Notes: a model not told the origin generated them from the letters alone. 64,000 nt of DNA from Plotosus lineatus (GCA_024760905.1 CM045734.1:44563564-44627563); one strand, 5' to 3'. Counted from the first letter of the stretch, positions 24,201 to 36,584 are shown. Numbers and translations are program-made.

Positions 24201-24739
24201 CTTCTCCATTTTAACCACGCCGCTTCCAAAATAAATAAATAAATAAATAAAAATAAGATGCCATTAACAGGCATAAATGGTTATGTTATGCAGCGTTATT
24301 GGCAAAGAAAATGTGAGGAAAAAAGCAACCAGTAGGTAATGTTATTTATAAAAACTCCTCAGAGAAATAGAACATAATATCCTGAGAGTGAATTTTAGAA
24401 GTGTCCTAATGTCTCTAAGTTTCAAAAGACGTCTCAGCATTTTTGTATATCATACTTGAATGGAAATATGCTGTATTTTATTCTAATCAGGTTTCTTTTG
24501 GGCTTACATCGTGACACACTATCAACCCAAGGGGGGAAATAAACCCACCTCTTGGGAATTAAATAATCGAATACTTCAGAGCCCTTGATTGCATCGTTAC
24601 TGCGGTGATTAATATGTTACTATCAGCAATTATTCTTTCAATTTAAATGTTTTCAGTGAGTAGCTTCTCTTCTCTGAAACAGATGTGCTACAAGATGTGA
24701 TCGTGGCAATGATATTACTGTGTCACCTGATTGGACGAC

Positions 24740-24999
24740 TGTCTGTCTGTCTTCCTTTCGGCTTTTTCCCTTTTACTCGGGAGTCGCCACAGCGAATCAT
24801 CTGATCCGCACGTTTGATTTGGCAGAGGTTTTTTTACGTCGGATGCTCTTTCTGTCACAACCCTTTTTTAGCAAGGGACAGAAACACACTGACGGCTTTG
24901 CAGCTACTCTTTACGAAAGTCAGCAATGGTTCTTTTACATGCCTCACACCATAGACAGTGAGAAACATGGCCCGCCTTTGGTAACCCAGTTAGCTGCAC
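24740..24999 (-). mobile_element. SINE-A, 5'-truncated, 8-bp TSD
   Basis: (TCTG)n plus tail and part of the body; stops before the tRNA-like head. TGGACGAC at 24732-24739 and 25000-25007. Confidence 0.88.
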
Positions 25000-25099
25000 T
25001 GGACGACATCAAACAAATAAAAAAGCTAACAAGGTTAAGGTTATTGAAACATGGAATGATTGTGATGAACTGTCAATTTTTCTCAAGCAGATCCTCAGA

Positions 25100-25154
25100 T
25101 TATTCATTCATTCATTCAATGGAGTGAATTTCTCCATTGTGAGATTAATAAAGC

Positions 25155-25187
<33 letters not shown>

Positions 25188-25428
25188 TCATTTTCTGAAC
25201 TGCTTATTTCTAATTAGGGTTGTGGGGAGGCTGACACCCATCTCAGCCAACTCTGGGCGAGGGAAGAGTACACCCTGGATGGCTTGCCAGGCCATCACAG
25301 GGCAGAAACACGCTGACGGCTATGCGGCTACTCTTGACGAAAGTCAGCAATGGTTCTTATACATGCCTCACACCATAGATAATGAGAGACATGGCTGGCC
25401 TTTGATAATCCAGTTATCTGCACTGGCG
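25100..25428 (-). mobile_element. SINE-B with composite tail
   Basis: SINE-B body on the right, GATCCTCAGA duplications at 25090-25099 and 25429-25438. Between the (ATTC)n tail and the body lies ATTAATAAAGCTC plus (TCTA)n (25150-25187), which looks like the 3' end of another LINE. Confidence 0.75.
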
Positions 25429-25449
25429 GATCCTCAGACAAGTGATTAA

Positions 25450-26410
25450 CTGGACACATGTGGAGTTATTAGTATATTAGCTCTTGCATATACATTGGAC
25501 TGGAGCAATGGAAAAGCGGTCATATGATGGATGAGTCCGTGTTCCATGAACAGTGCACACCCAATCATGCATGGTGGTCTCTGTGCAAGTCTTTGAAGGT
25601 AGTGTTATGTCCAAAGTTTGCTTCAGATGGTCAGGTTCAGGCTCCTCAATGCAATATGCCAATAAAATAAAATAAGCTGTTTACCCAAATGGCCAGTTTA
25701 CCACATCAACTGATTTTTTTCTTCTTGTTTGACGGCACAGGCATATTCCTGGATGACAATGCCAAGATTCATCAGACTCAATTTGTGAAAAAATGGTTCA
25801 GGGTGGGGCAGTAGTAGCCTGGTGGTAAGGTGCGGGATCACTAATCCTAAGGTTGGGGGTTCAAGCCCCCCTCTTAACGGGTTGTCACTGTCCCACCAGT
25901 GCAGCGAACTGGGTTATCAAAGGCTGGCCATGTTTCTCACTGTCTGTGGTGTGAGGGATGTAAAAGAACCATTGCTGACTTTCAACAAGGGTACGCTGCA
26001 TAGCCGTCAGTGTGTTTCTGCCATGCTATGGCCTGGCAAGCTGTCCAAGGTGTACTCTGCCCTCGCCCAGAGTTAGCTAGGATGGGCGCCAGCCTCCCCG
26101 CAACCCTAATTTGGAATAAGCGGTTACAGAAAAATGAATGAATGAATGAATGGTTCAGGGAGCACGAGGAATACTTTTCACTCATGAATCTGCCATTAAA
26201 GTTCTGACCTTATCCCAGTGATAATGTTATGGTTTGCTCAAGAAAATTTTCAGAATGGTTCAGTTCCCTCATTGTCAATACAAAACCCTGGTTAAAAAAA
26301 TTAACGCAATTCTGATTTTGCATATGTTCGATTAAACAATGTTCAGTGGATGCTGTAATCAAAGGTAATAGCAGTCCAACAAAACATCTGTATGTACAGT
26401 ATGACTTTCT
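25450..26410 (+). mobile_element. Tc1-like relic, split by SINE-B
   Basis: Pieces such as GATGACAATGCCAAGATTCA and GAGCACGAGGAATACTTTTC show a decayed DDE transposase. The SINE at 25804-26148 separates two halves joined by AATGGTTCAGGG. Confidence 0.5.
25804..26148 (+). mobile_element. Full-length SINE-B, 12-bp TSD
   Basis: tRNA-like head, body as in SINE-A, then tail AACCCTAATTTGGAATAAGC and (AATG)n. AATGGTTCAGGG at 25792-25803 and 26149-26160 is the target duplication. Confidence 0.93.
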
Positions 26411-28448
26411 TTGGTCTGGTGATGTATTTCAAATCAGTAAGCAAGCAAGAGTAAGACAACTACATTTTCCAAAGCAGTGCATGATGTGGGACAATGCAGA
26501 GATTTGAATAAAACATTTCAGAACTATTCTCCAGCACAGACATTCTGAATCAAAGAATATCATATTTGCCACACATAATCTTGAATCTGATTTTCCACTG
26601 TTGTAGTCAAACTTGTTCAGCTGAAAAAGGGTTTAATTAGAACTCGTACTGTGTAATTCTGATCAAGCCAACAGAGGGGAAATGACCCATGTCAGCTGAG
26701 CTAAAAAGTCGTTCTCCTCAATCAGCATTTTAGAAGCTAGCTGTAGATGAGCTTTTCTCTGACTCTTTTAATGGTAGAACTGGGCACAGTAAAAAAAGCC
26801 TGTTTTAAATTCAAGTAAAGACTAGCCTCTTGAGTGGGTGCTGTAAAGTAAATGATTTCCGCCTGCTGCCATATGCTGTCAACTAGGAATTATCTTGCAA
26901 GGACGGTGAAGTGATAGATGTAGTTGTACAGGTTTATGAGCAAGCAAGTTAATAGGAACCATTTTGTGCTTCTGACCTTGGGCTATCGGCTTTGTCAGCA
27001 TCAAGACTTGTAATCAAGAAGTTGGATAAAAAAGGATTAAAGTCATGGTACAGAGTGGTTTTGAAGGCATCAATGCTTGATGTGAGGAGTCGCTATAAGA
27101 ACTAGGATGTCAACTGATGACTTGTCTAAAGTACTCAAATGTTTTCATTGAGCCAAGGTTAATGGTGGCATGACGGCAGCACTGGTCAATGCCCAGTCTC
27201 ACTTTGCACAAGGCACAGCTGGCTTTCATAAAAAAAAAGTAGCAACCTCATTACACTTTCCTATTATGGTTAGAGATGAGCTTTCTGGCTTCACTGCCTG
27301 CAGAGATCGGCAGAACAACTGTCTGGTAGGCTCTGAATCAAATCTCTTTTATTCCCCCCCCCCTAAAAAGCATTTTGTACCAAGACAGCAGGGGGATGAA
27401 ATGTGACAGAAAAGAAGCCCATTAGTACACGGATCTAAGGAACCATTTGAACTGACATTATTCAGGCTTTGTTGATAATGGATCAACAAAAAGTGAACAG
27501 ATCCACATTATTCAAAAATCTATGGAGATTATGTCTGAAGTGATTTCTTTTTTTTTTGGTTAATGTATAGATTGTAGTACAGAGCCTTTGGTTGAAGCTA
27601 ATTAGCGTGGTCTTGCTATGACTGGTTGTAATGTAAAAATTTTAATTGCTGCCAAAAACCATAGTCTATGTAGTTTGTTAAAAGGAGGCAACTTATTTTA
27701 TGGTTTACATAAACCACTCCGACCTCTTTCTGATTGTGCATGCCAATAAGGATCCACATAAACAGTAGACCATGAAGAGCCACCAAGGACCCATCCCTCC
27801 CCTGGGCTCTATGAAAGTAAAAGTGCTCACTGAAATTCACAACACTGTCCGCCCTCTTCTTGATTAACCTTGGTTTGCTGACATTTTGCTCATTTTACTA
27901 ACAGCATTATTCAAGCAGAACTGTTCACAGAGGGTTGTTAGCTTAGGACCATATATGGTGCAATGCTAATGGGGCTGAAATACTCGGCAGAAGAGGGAAT
28001 CAGTGGAGGACATGGCTAACTGACTCCTACTACAAGACATCCCTACTCTTGAAAGTAAAAACGCTCTTCTAACCCAATACTTTCACTGGATAAGTAGTTA
28101 CCATTGCAGATTTTTCTTTTTAGAACCAAAACATCATTATAGGCATAGTTGAAGTCTCAATGATGTAAAGAATTGTAATATGCATTTTTATGAGAAAAAA
28201 ACAAACAAACAAAAATAAAAACACCAATGAAACTGGTGTCCTGCTGCATAGTTCACTACATCACAGTTTCTAAAACCAAAGACATGCTGCTCAGAGCAAT
28301 CTCTGTTGGTTGTAATCACTTTAGCTACTATGCATTTTCAGGAAAAGTGGCAGTTTCTCCAGACCATGGTATAGCTAAGAAATAAAACACAATGAGCCAT
28401 ATTGTTAGAGAAATGTGTAATGGTGGTAACACCTTGAACATGATTATT
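26411..28448. other. 2-kb repeat-poor intronic stretch
   Basis: Longest interval without a repeat that I can name. No exon with family resemblance. A C-run lies at 27355-27363. It could hold conserved regulatory DNA, but the sequence alone does not show this. Confidence 0.45.
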
Positions 28449-29485
28449 GTATTTGACGGAATAAGCGTCCTGCTCCAAAGAGCCCCCCACCTAGTGTTTT
28501 TGATCTTACGTCTAATAACTGTCCATATGGGCTGGGAGCAAAAGTGGTAGCTCCAACTTACCAAGTTTATTCGATCAGTCTCTGTAACAGTAAAATGAGG
28601 TGTTCACTACCTGTAAAAGTGAGTTTACACGGTATTTCAAGACCCCCTCCCACTGGGGAATGTCTATAATCTTCTTCTTTTCCTTTCGGCTTTTACCTTC
28701 AGGGGTCGCCACAGCAAACCATCCGCCTTCATCTCATCCTAGCCTCTGTATATTCTACTCTTACTCCAACTACCTTCATGTCCTCCTTCACCACATCCAT
28801 AAATCTTCTCTTTGGTCTTCCTCTCGGCCTTCTGCCTGGTAGTTCCAGCCTCAGCATCCTACTACCAATATACTCACTATCCCTCCCCTGTACATGTCCA
28901 AACCATCTCAATCTAGCCTCTCTGACTTTGTCTCCAAAACCTCTAACATGTGCTGTCCCTCTGATGTACTCGTTCCTGATCCTATCCATCCTCATTACTC
29001 CCAAAGAGAACCACAACATTTTCAACAGGAAAATATTTTGCTGTGTTCTCTTGGTAAATGTCCAAAAAGATGAACCATGAGAAGCTGCAAGAGCAAAACT
29101 ATAGGATGATCTGAATGTATGGAGCGATGAGCCAGATGTGGACCTGTTAGAAAGTGATGACGAGTATTTTTCACCCAATTCTCCTGCTCATTAACTTCAT
29201 ACATTTGAAGACATTCTTGGCCATGTGCTAAAGTTGACCTTTGTGTCGATTGGTTCAACATGCCATGTGCTTAAGTTGACATTCGTGTTGATTGGCTCGA
29301 TTTTACATTGGGGAAAATATTTAAAGGAACAGCACCGGGAGAGAATATTAAAGGGTCTTTTTTTTGTTTTTTAATTATGCTGTTTTGTTTATTTTCAGCT
29401 TTCATGTAAGTAATTTGGTTGATACCACAAAATGAATAACACAAATACCAGTAAAACTCTTTTATTGTTTTGTTATTATTCATAT
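28449..29485 (+). mobile_element. Family D TIR element, copy 1, twice disrupted
   Basis: Matches 60108-61294 with GTATTTGACGGAATAAGC at the left, the block GAGCGATGAGCCAGA and the AAAATATTTAAAGGAACAGC block. The LINE fragment 28671-29023 is inserted, and the right end is cut by the LTR at 29486. Confidence 0.75.
28671..29023 (-). pseudogene. RTE LINE 3' fragment
   Basis: Minus copy of the RTE C-terminus (GRPRGRPKRRFMDVV, SEYIGSRMLRLELPG), as in 6755-6967. Compared with the other family-D copies, about 47 bp of target are missing at this insertion and no duplication is seen. Confidence 0.85.
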
Positions 29486-29863
29486 TGTGATGGCGGGAGC
29501 ATATGAGTCGGACCCAAAGATGCAGGAGACCATGTACGAAAATTCAATAACTTTATTTTAGCACAGGAGGAACCAGAATCACTGGGAATAAATCTTAAAT
29601 GGGAAACTGGTCGAGCATGAAGCAGGATACCAGGAGTCAGAGAGATCACGGGGAATGGAATCACAAGGAAAGGACAATCTTCTGATGCCAGAGGGGAGCG
29701 CGCCACTCCTCTTTATAACTCGCTGATTGCTGAGTGAATTCAAGTGCGCTCTCAGGACTTCACCTGCAGGTAACTGCCACGCTCCTCGCCAGCACCTGCA
29801 GTGTATGGGGAGAGAGAGAGAGAGAGAGAGTTAAAATGCCGCCAGCAACCACAGACCATAACA
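29486..29863 (-). repeat. Gypsy LTR (3' LTR of the element)
   Basis: 378-bp candidate LTR: on the minus strand it starts TGTTATGGTC and ends CCGCCATCACA (TG...CA). It carries AATAAA near its end and a (GA)n tract. A purine-rich run (complement of CCCCCCCCAAAGGGCG) sits just inside it at 29868-29883, as a polypurine tract should. The matching 5' LTR is not present. Confidence 0.8.
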
Positions 29864-31255
29864 GTACACCCCCCCCAAAGGGCGCCACCTGGTGCCCAAC
29901 CAGGCTCGTCCGGGAACTGACGATGGAACTCTGTTAACAAGTCTGGGTCCAGGATTAGGGAACGAGGAAGCCAGGAGCGTTCCTCGGGGCCATACCCCTC
30001 CCAGTCCACCAGGTACTGGAAAGCTCGACCCTGCCTGCCCACATCGAGGATGTGATTTATAATGTATGTCGGGTGTCCATCAACCGCCGGGGAGAAGGCG
30101 GTGGGGTTGGTAGGAGGATGGAGGGAACTTTCCACCATGGGCTTGATCAAGGATACATGGACTACCGGGTGTACTTTGAGAGAGGCTGGGAGCTTGAGTC
30201 GGACGGTGCTAGGGTTTATAATCCTTTCGATGACATAGGACCTGATGTACCTGGGAGACAATTTTTTCAAGTCGACTTGCAGGGGCAGGTCACGGGAGGA
30301 GAGCCACAGTGTAGGGAGGTGGCAGGTTCCGGTGGCAATTGGCGATACTCTGGTTCTGGGCCGCTGTCCGTTCCAGGACGGCACGGGCTTCTCTCCAGAT
30401 CTGGCGTGCTCTGTGAAAATGCGCCTGGACGGATCGAACTGCCACTTTGACCTCCTGGCTGGGGAACAAGTGAGGCTGAAACCCGTTGATCACCATGAAG
30501 GGGGACGTCCCGGTGGTGGCGCAGACCAGGGAGTTGTGTGCGTATTTGCTCCATGGGAGGTGTGTGGCCCAGGAGACTGGGAGATGGGAGGCAACGCAGC
30601 GCAGGGAGGATCCGAACACTGCCTGCCCATTAGACTGAGGATGGTAGCCGGCGGTCAAGCTACAGGAGACTCCCAGGGTGTTGCAGAACGCCTTCCAAAC
30701 TCTAGATGCAAACTGGGGGCCTCGGTCCAAAACGACATCCTGGGGGATTCCATGGAGGTGAAAAACGTGTTGGACCAGGAGACCAGCTGTTTCCATCACC
30801 GAGGGGAGTTGGGTAGGGCGATGAAGTGGACCACCTTAGAGAAACGGTCTACCACTGTCAGAATGACCATGTTGCCCTCGAACGAAGGTAACCTTGTAAC
30901 ATAGTCCACCGCAATGTGCGACCAGCGGCGATGAGGAATGGGTAAGGGTTGGAGGAGGCCTGTGGGTGCATGATGGGAAGACTTGCTCCGAGCACAGGTG
31001 GCACAAGCTCCCACGAACTCCCTGGTGTTGGATGTTATCATGAGCCACCAGAAGCGTTGTTGGAGTAGGAAGAGAGTTTGGTGGGCTCTGGGGTGGCAGG
31101 CGAATTTGGATGAGTGAGCCCACTGGAGCACTGGGGTTCTGGCCAGCAGGGGGACATACAGTCAACCTTGGGGGTGCTTGACAGGCTCCGGTTCCTCCTG
31201 CTGGGCATCCTGAACTAGACGTTTGACCTCTCATCGAGTGGCTCCAAGTACACAA
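29752..31255 (-). pseudogene. Gypsy integrase with chromodomain, inactivated
   Basis: Order on the minus strand: zinc-binding start (HPRAHQ...CATC), core with [10 protein letters not shown] and [12 protein letters not shown]-terminal chromodomain ([20 protein letters not shown], then [14 protein letters not shown]). A frameshift at about 30797 divides the core. The region after HPQSNGQ, where the catalytic Glu normally follows, reads AVFGSS, so the DDE triad appears broken. The chromodomain places it among chromoviruses, which often use it for chromatin targeting. Confidence 0.88.
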
Positions 31256-32700
31256 GAGGCGGTAGGATGGTCTTCATGGTGGTGTCTTCCCCGGGGAGAA
31301 CTGCCTGTAGAGAGCATCTGGTGTAGTATTCCGGGAGCCGGGGCAAAACGTCAGAATAAAATTGAATCTCCCTAGGTAGAGGGACAACCGTGCCTGACGG
31401 GAGTTCAATCTCTTGGCTGTACGGAGGTAAGACAAGGTTTTATGGTCGGTCTAGACCACGAAGGGGTGGGCTACCCTTTCCAGCCAATGCCGCCACTCCT
31501 GGAGTGTCAAGACCACCGCCAGCAGCTCACGGTTCCCAACATCATAGTTTTGTTCCGCCAGGGACAAACGACGGGAAAAGAAGGCACATGGTTGTCATTT
31601 CTGATCTGTTCGAGACCGCTGGGAGAGGACCACCCCTACCCCCGAGTCTGAGGCATCGACCTCCACCACGAACTGTAGCAAGGGGTCTGGATGGATCCGT
31701 ACGGGTGCATTAACAAATTTTGCCTTCAGTCTGTTGAACACCGCCTGGGCACTAGGGGACCACTGGAAAGGTGTTTTGGGTGATGTCAGCTGTGTGAGGG
31801 GAGCTGCTAGGCAGCTATAGTCTCGGATGAACCGTTGATAGAAGTTAGCGAACCCCAGGAACCTCTGCAGCCGTTTCCATGTCCCCGGAGTCGGTCACTT
31901 TGTCACCGCCTTTACCTTCGCCGGATTGGGTCTTATACGTCCCTTCTCAACGATGAACCCTAGGAAAGAGACTGAGGGGACATGGAACTGGCATTTCTCC
32001 GCTTTGACAAATAACCTATTCTCTAGGAGCCTCTTTAAAACTCTTCTTATGTGACGGAGATGCTCGTCGTGGTCTTTAGAGAAAATCAGCATGCCGTCTA
32101 GGTAAATGAATACAAAGCGGTTTAGCATGTCTCTGAACACATCGTTGACCAGGGCTTGGAAAACCACCTGGTTAGACAGAATGGTATGACCAGTTATTCG
32201 AAGTGACCCAGGGGCGTGTTAAAGGCCGTCTTCCACTTGTACCCTTCCCGAATCCGGACGAAATGGTAGGCGTTTCTCAGGTCCAGCTTAGAAAATATGG
32301 TTGCATTGTGGATAGGGGTGAAGGCCGAATCTATAAGAGGGAGAGAGTACTTATTCTTTATAGTGATGTCGTTCAGGCCAGTGGAATCAATACAAGGTCT
32401 CAGGGTTTTGACCTTTTTCTCTCTGAAGAAAAATCCGGCACCTACCGGGGATGATGAGGGCCGGATGAGACCTGCAGTCAGTGACTCATTTATATAGGTT
32501 TCCATGGCATCTTTCTCCGGCTTCGAAAGGTTATATAGTCGCTGAGAAGGGAGTGTAGAAGCTGGCATTAAGTTGATGGCGCAGTCGTACGGTAGCGAAC
32601 GAGCCCCGTCCTTGCTGAAAACCTCTTTCAGATCATAGTATTCACTCAGAACGCTGGCCAAGTCCAGATCTCCTAGGTCAACCGGGGTTTGTGAAATTTG
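31256..32700 (-). pseudogene. Gypsy reverse transcriptase / RNase H, inactivated
   Basis: RT fragments at 32194-32661 ([47 protein letters not shown]) and 31895-32167 ([25 protein letters not shown]). The catalytic YxDD reads YLDG. The RNase H part (31256-31890) is open only in pieces. Confidence 0.88.
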
Positions 32701-32724
32701 GGAGGGTACAGCTTCCAGTAAGCA

Positions 32725-33565
32725 GTGTTGGAGGCAGTAGTCACTTCTGCTGCATATAGTAAGAGTGCACCAGTCAATGCGGGGGTTGTGGGTCTGCAGC
32801 CACGGTCACCCCACCACCAGGGGAGAGAGAGGGGCGGAGAGGACAAACCGCTCCAAACACTCCTGGTGATTCTCGGAGAGACTGAGCTTGACAGGTTTCA
32901 TCTTGTGTGTGACACAAGCTATGAGTCAGCCATCAATGGCAACTATCTCCTTGGGGGTTTCAAGTTCATATATGGGTAGGTCGTGGAGCTCAACCATCCC
33001 AGAATCGATGAAATTAGCATCAGCGCCTGAGTCAATGAATACATCGACAGAATGGGTGTGTTGTGTGGAGTGCAGCATACCTTGAACTTGCAGGCGTTTC
33101 CCAGGCGTCTTCGAGGGTTCTCTCGTCGCTGCTCCTCTCCTGGCTGTCGGACCCTACCGTGCTGGGCACTGGGCGAGGTAATGACCCTTTTTTGCACAGT
33201 TGATGCATAGACCGTTGGTCAGTCGCCGATGCCTCTCCTCTGCCATCAGCTTGGTGTGGCCCGGCTGCATGGGCTTGTGAGAATCGTCCTCTCTCAGAGG
33301 AGTGAATTGCGATGAGGTTTGAGGTGAGGCCGCGTTGGGTCTCATGGAGGCGCTCGAGGACGGGTAGATGAGACTGGTTTGCTGTTCCCGGGATCTGTCC
33401 CTCTCTCTCAGCTGGTTGTCCAGCCTGCTTTCTATGATGAGGATTCGGAATCTGATTGCATACTCCGCCACTGACTGCAAGCCCCTCAATTCGAAGTAGC
33501 TGACTGCTCGCCTCCTTCCCTTTCGCCGGATGATCGAAGACCCTGCGAAGCTAGCGCCCAGGACG
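32725..33565 (-). pseudogene. Gypsy gag and protease region, truncated
   Basis: Minus-strand gag text: YFELRGLQSVAEYAIRFRIL, then NQLRERDRSREQQTS, and a zinc knuckle CINCAKKGHYLAQC (CX2CX4HX4C). A stretch between the AIRFR part and the LDNQL part is missing. The protease region toward 32725 is frame-broken. The 5' end is replaced by Rex3 sequence near 33565. Confidence 0.8.
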
Positions 33566-34990
33566 AGGCTTGCTCTGTGAGTACACCGAGGTATTTCCAG
33601 ACCAACCGAGAGACATACTCCTTCCAATGTGTTTTAGGTCAACTCCGGTGTCTCTTCCCCGTTGGACATGGCCGAAACACCACAGCTAGGAGGCGTATGG
33701 GAGGCATTTTAACAAGATTCCGAGCCACTTCAACAGCTACTCTCAACACGGAGGAGCAGCGGTTCTACTCAAAGCTTCTCCCGAATGGCTGAGTTTCTCA
33801 CCCTATCTCTAAGTGAGAGCCCCAACACACTGCGAAGGAAGCTAATTTCAGCTGTTTTTATCTGTGATCTTGTTCTTTTGGTCACTACCCAAAGCTCGTA
33901 GGTGAGGATTCAAACATAGATCAACTGGTAAATTGAGAGCTTTGCCTTGTGGCTTAGCTCATTCTTCATCATGATGGACCACGTTCCACTTTACAGCAGA
34001 TGCTGCAGCGATCCAGCTGTCAGTCTCCTGCTCTATCCTTCCCTCAGTTGTGAACAAGGCCCCGAGATTATTGAACTCCTCTACTTGGAGCAGGACCTCA
34101 TTTCAGACCTGCAAGGTGCATCACACCATTTTCTTGCTGAGAACCATGGCGTCGGAATTGGACGTGCTGATTCCTATTCTCCAATCGCTGCGAATCGCTC
34201 CAATGTGAGCTCAAGGTCCTAGATTAATGAAGCCAAAAGTTACAACGTCATTCACAAAATGCAGAGACGAGATCTTATGGCCACCAAGCCAGAACCCCTC
34301 AATGCCATGGCTGCAACTAGAAATTCTGTCCATAAAAATTATGAACACAATCGGTGACAAAAGGACTGCTTTGGGAGAGTCCAACCCAGACCAGAAACAA
34401 ATTCTACCTGTTGTTACCAGTGCAGGCCAAGCTCTGGTTCCGGTGATACAGAGACCGAATGGGCCATAGCAACGGGTCTGGTACACTGAGCACGCCCCAC
34501 AAGATAGCCTGAGTGACATGGTCGAAAACCTTCTCCAAATCCACAAAATACATGTGGACAGATTGGGCAAACTCCTGGCCCACTCCAGGATCCTGTAAAG
34601 TGTATAGATTTGGCGAGAGTGCCGCGGATTCGACCATCGGCTGGATCCTCTTCTCTAATTCCCCTTCATAGACTTTCCCGGGTAGGCTAAGCAGTGTGAT
34701 TTGACGATAATTAGAACACACGCTGTCTGATCCCCTTTTTAAAAAGGGGGACTACCACCCCAGTTGCTAATCCAGAAGTATGGCCCCTGATGATAACACG
34801 ATATTGCAGATAGGTGTCAATCAAAACAACATCCGGAAACCCTGAGATATTCAGAGCGGATCACATCCATCCCCAAAGCCTGACCACCGAGGAGCTTTTT
34901 GACCACCTCAGCACCACCTCCTGCAACATCCCCAGTCAAGGTGAGCAGCTTCCAGCTTCCACTGTAAACAGTATTTCTGGGAGCTGCTTC
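33566..34990 (-). mobile_element. Rex3 (RTE) LINE fragment
   Basis: Minus, internally broken. Encodes PGKVYEGELEKRIQPMVES, VHMYFVDLEKVFDHVTQA and FIIFMDRIS pieces of the RT. CGGTGACAAAAGG (34352-34364) and CTACCACCCCAGTTGC (34749-34764) resemble the sites of standard Rex3 primers as I remember them. The better-preserved copy at 45321-46176 covers the C-terminal part. Confidence 0.8.
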
Positions 34991-34994
34991 ACCC

Positions 34995-35200
34995 TCGGGC
35001 AGTGGTTGCCTGGAGGTAAAGTGCCAAATTACCGATCCCAAGGTTAGAGGTTCAAGCTCAACTGTCAACAGTTGTCACTGCTGTCCCCCAGTGCAGCTAA
35101 CTGGTTTATTAAAGGCAGGTCTCACTGGTCTGGGTGAGAGGCATGCAAAAGAACTGACTCTCAGCATAACTTTCATCAAGAGTAGTCTAGTACAGACCTC
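34995..35200 (+). mobile_element. SINE-A/B-type fragment, 3'-truncated
   Basis: tRNA-like head (AGTGGTTGCCTGGAGGTAAAG) and body up to CATCAAGAGTAG. The diagnostic tail is missing, so A or B cannot be decided. It adjoins the Rex3 fragment. Confidence 0.7.
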
Positions 35201-35555
35201 ACGCTCAGTTAATAAATAGTTTATATCTTCAAACATAATCATTATATGTTTGAAAATATGTTTGAGGAAAATATGACGGGAATACAGATCAACATGTGAA
35301 TTGTTACAAAGAAATATTAATGATTGTGAACCTTTAAGGGATAAAGTGTAAACACAAGTCATAGTGGTAATCCGTGGATGCAGCAGTCTACTGGGAGAAA
35401 ACATTTGAAAAATTATCATGTGTGAACAGACAGTTTAAATTTAGAAGAACTGTGACGCAAGACAAGGATGAAAATTAAGTTTAAAAAAATAATGAAGCAA
35501 AAAAGAGTAAGGTCAATCTGGAGAACGGACCAATCAAATGTGTTGCAATCATTCA

Positions 35556-35787
35556 TTTTCTGAACCTAATAAGGGTTGCGTGGAGTCTGGCGCCCATCTC
35601 AGCAGTCTCTGGGCAAGGGCAGAGTACACCCTGGACAGCTCGCCAGGCCATCACAGGGCATTAACACGCTGATGGCTATGCAGCTACTCTTAATGAAAGT
35701 CAGCAATGTTTCTTTTACATTCCTCACACCATAGACAGTGAGAGACATGTCCGGCCTTTAATAACCCAGTTAGCTGCACTGGGGGTG
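35556..35787 (-). mobile_element. SINE-B copy, 5'-truncated
   Basis: Tail ATTCATTTTCTGAACC at the left, body to TTAGCTGCACTGGGGG. Flanks TGTGTTGCA and TGTATTGCA (one mismatch) may be the duplication. Confidence 0.8.
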
Positions 35788-36331
35788 TATTGCAGCTGTT
35801 CATTAATTAATTACCTAGCTACACAGTATTAGGCGAGCATTTTTTACAAACCTGATTTTTATTGAATTATGATTTCTCTTCAGATATTTTCAATGTAATT
35901 GTGTCAAATCAGTTGTGATGCATCACATCATGCAAGTGTGAAGACATATAAACAGATAAAATGCTATTCAATGACTGCAACCATGCCAAGCCTCATTATT
36001 ATTATTACATGAATGTCAATAATGTCATGGGTGTTTAGTGTGTGTGTGTGGGGGGGTGGGGGTGGGTGGGGGCTTGGAATGAATCAGTCTACTTCTTATA
36101 ACCCTGACAATCTCATCGCCTGCTGAGCTTCCTGCAGTGAGACACCATTATCATAATTACATGGAGATTATTCAATGTTCAACACCAAATGGGTAATATA
36201 GCCTGTGAGGATCTGTGATATATGGCACTATATCAGGGTCAAAGAGAAATGAGATCAAGCTGAGGGTATCTGCACTTGTAGATTGTAGATCTTACAATGA
36301 ATTTAAGTCTAGCCTGGCAAAGTAGCTACTT

Positions 36332-36520
36332 ACATTTACATCTACAGCGTTTGGCAAATTCTCTCATCCAGAGTGACTTACACTTATCATTTTTATACAA
36401 CTGAGCAATTGAGGATTAAGGGCCTTGCTCAAGGGCCCAACAGTGATGATAATAGGGGGACTGAACCACTGACCTTCAGATCAGTAACCCATCGTCTTAT
36501 CCACTAAACCACCGACTGTC
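36332..36520 (-). mobile_element. V-SINE-like SINE (SINE-E)
   Basis: Complement reads tRNA-like head with GTGGTTTAGTGGATAAG and a B-box-like GGTCAGTGGTTCAGTCC, then a 3' part that includes AAGTCACTCTGGATGAGAG. This layout is common in fish V-SINE families. Confidence 0.55.
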
Positions 36521-36584
36521 TTTGGAAAATGAAGTATAAAAATAATCTTGATGTCAAACAAGCAAACACACTTAATAGAAAAGT

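Noticed and set aside
29813..29831. (GA)n as a regulatory GAGA site
   Set aside because: It lies in the Gypsy LTR and is a plain dinucleotide run; nothing else supports a regulatory role.
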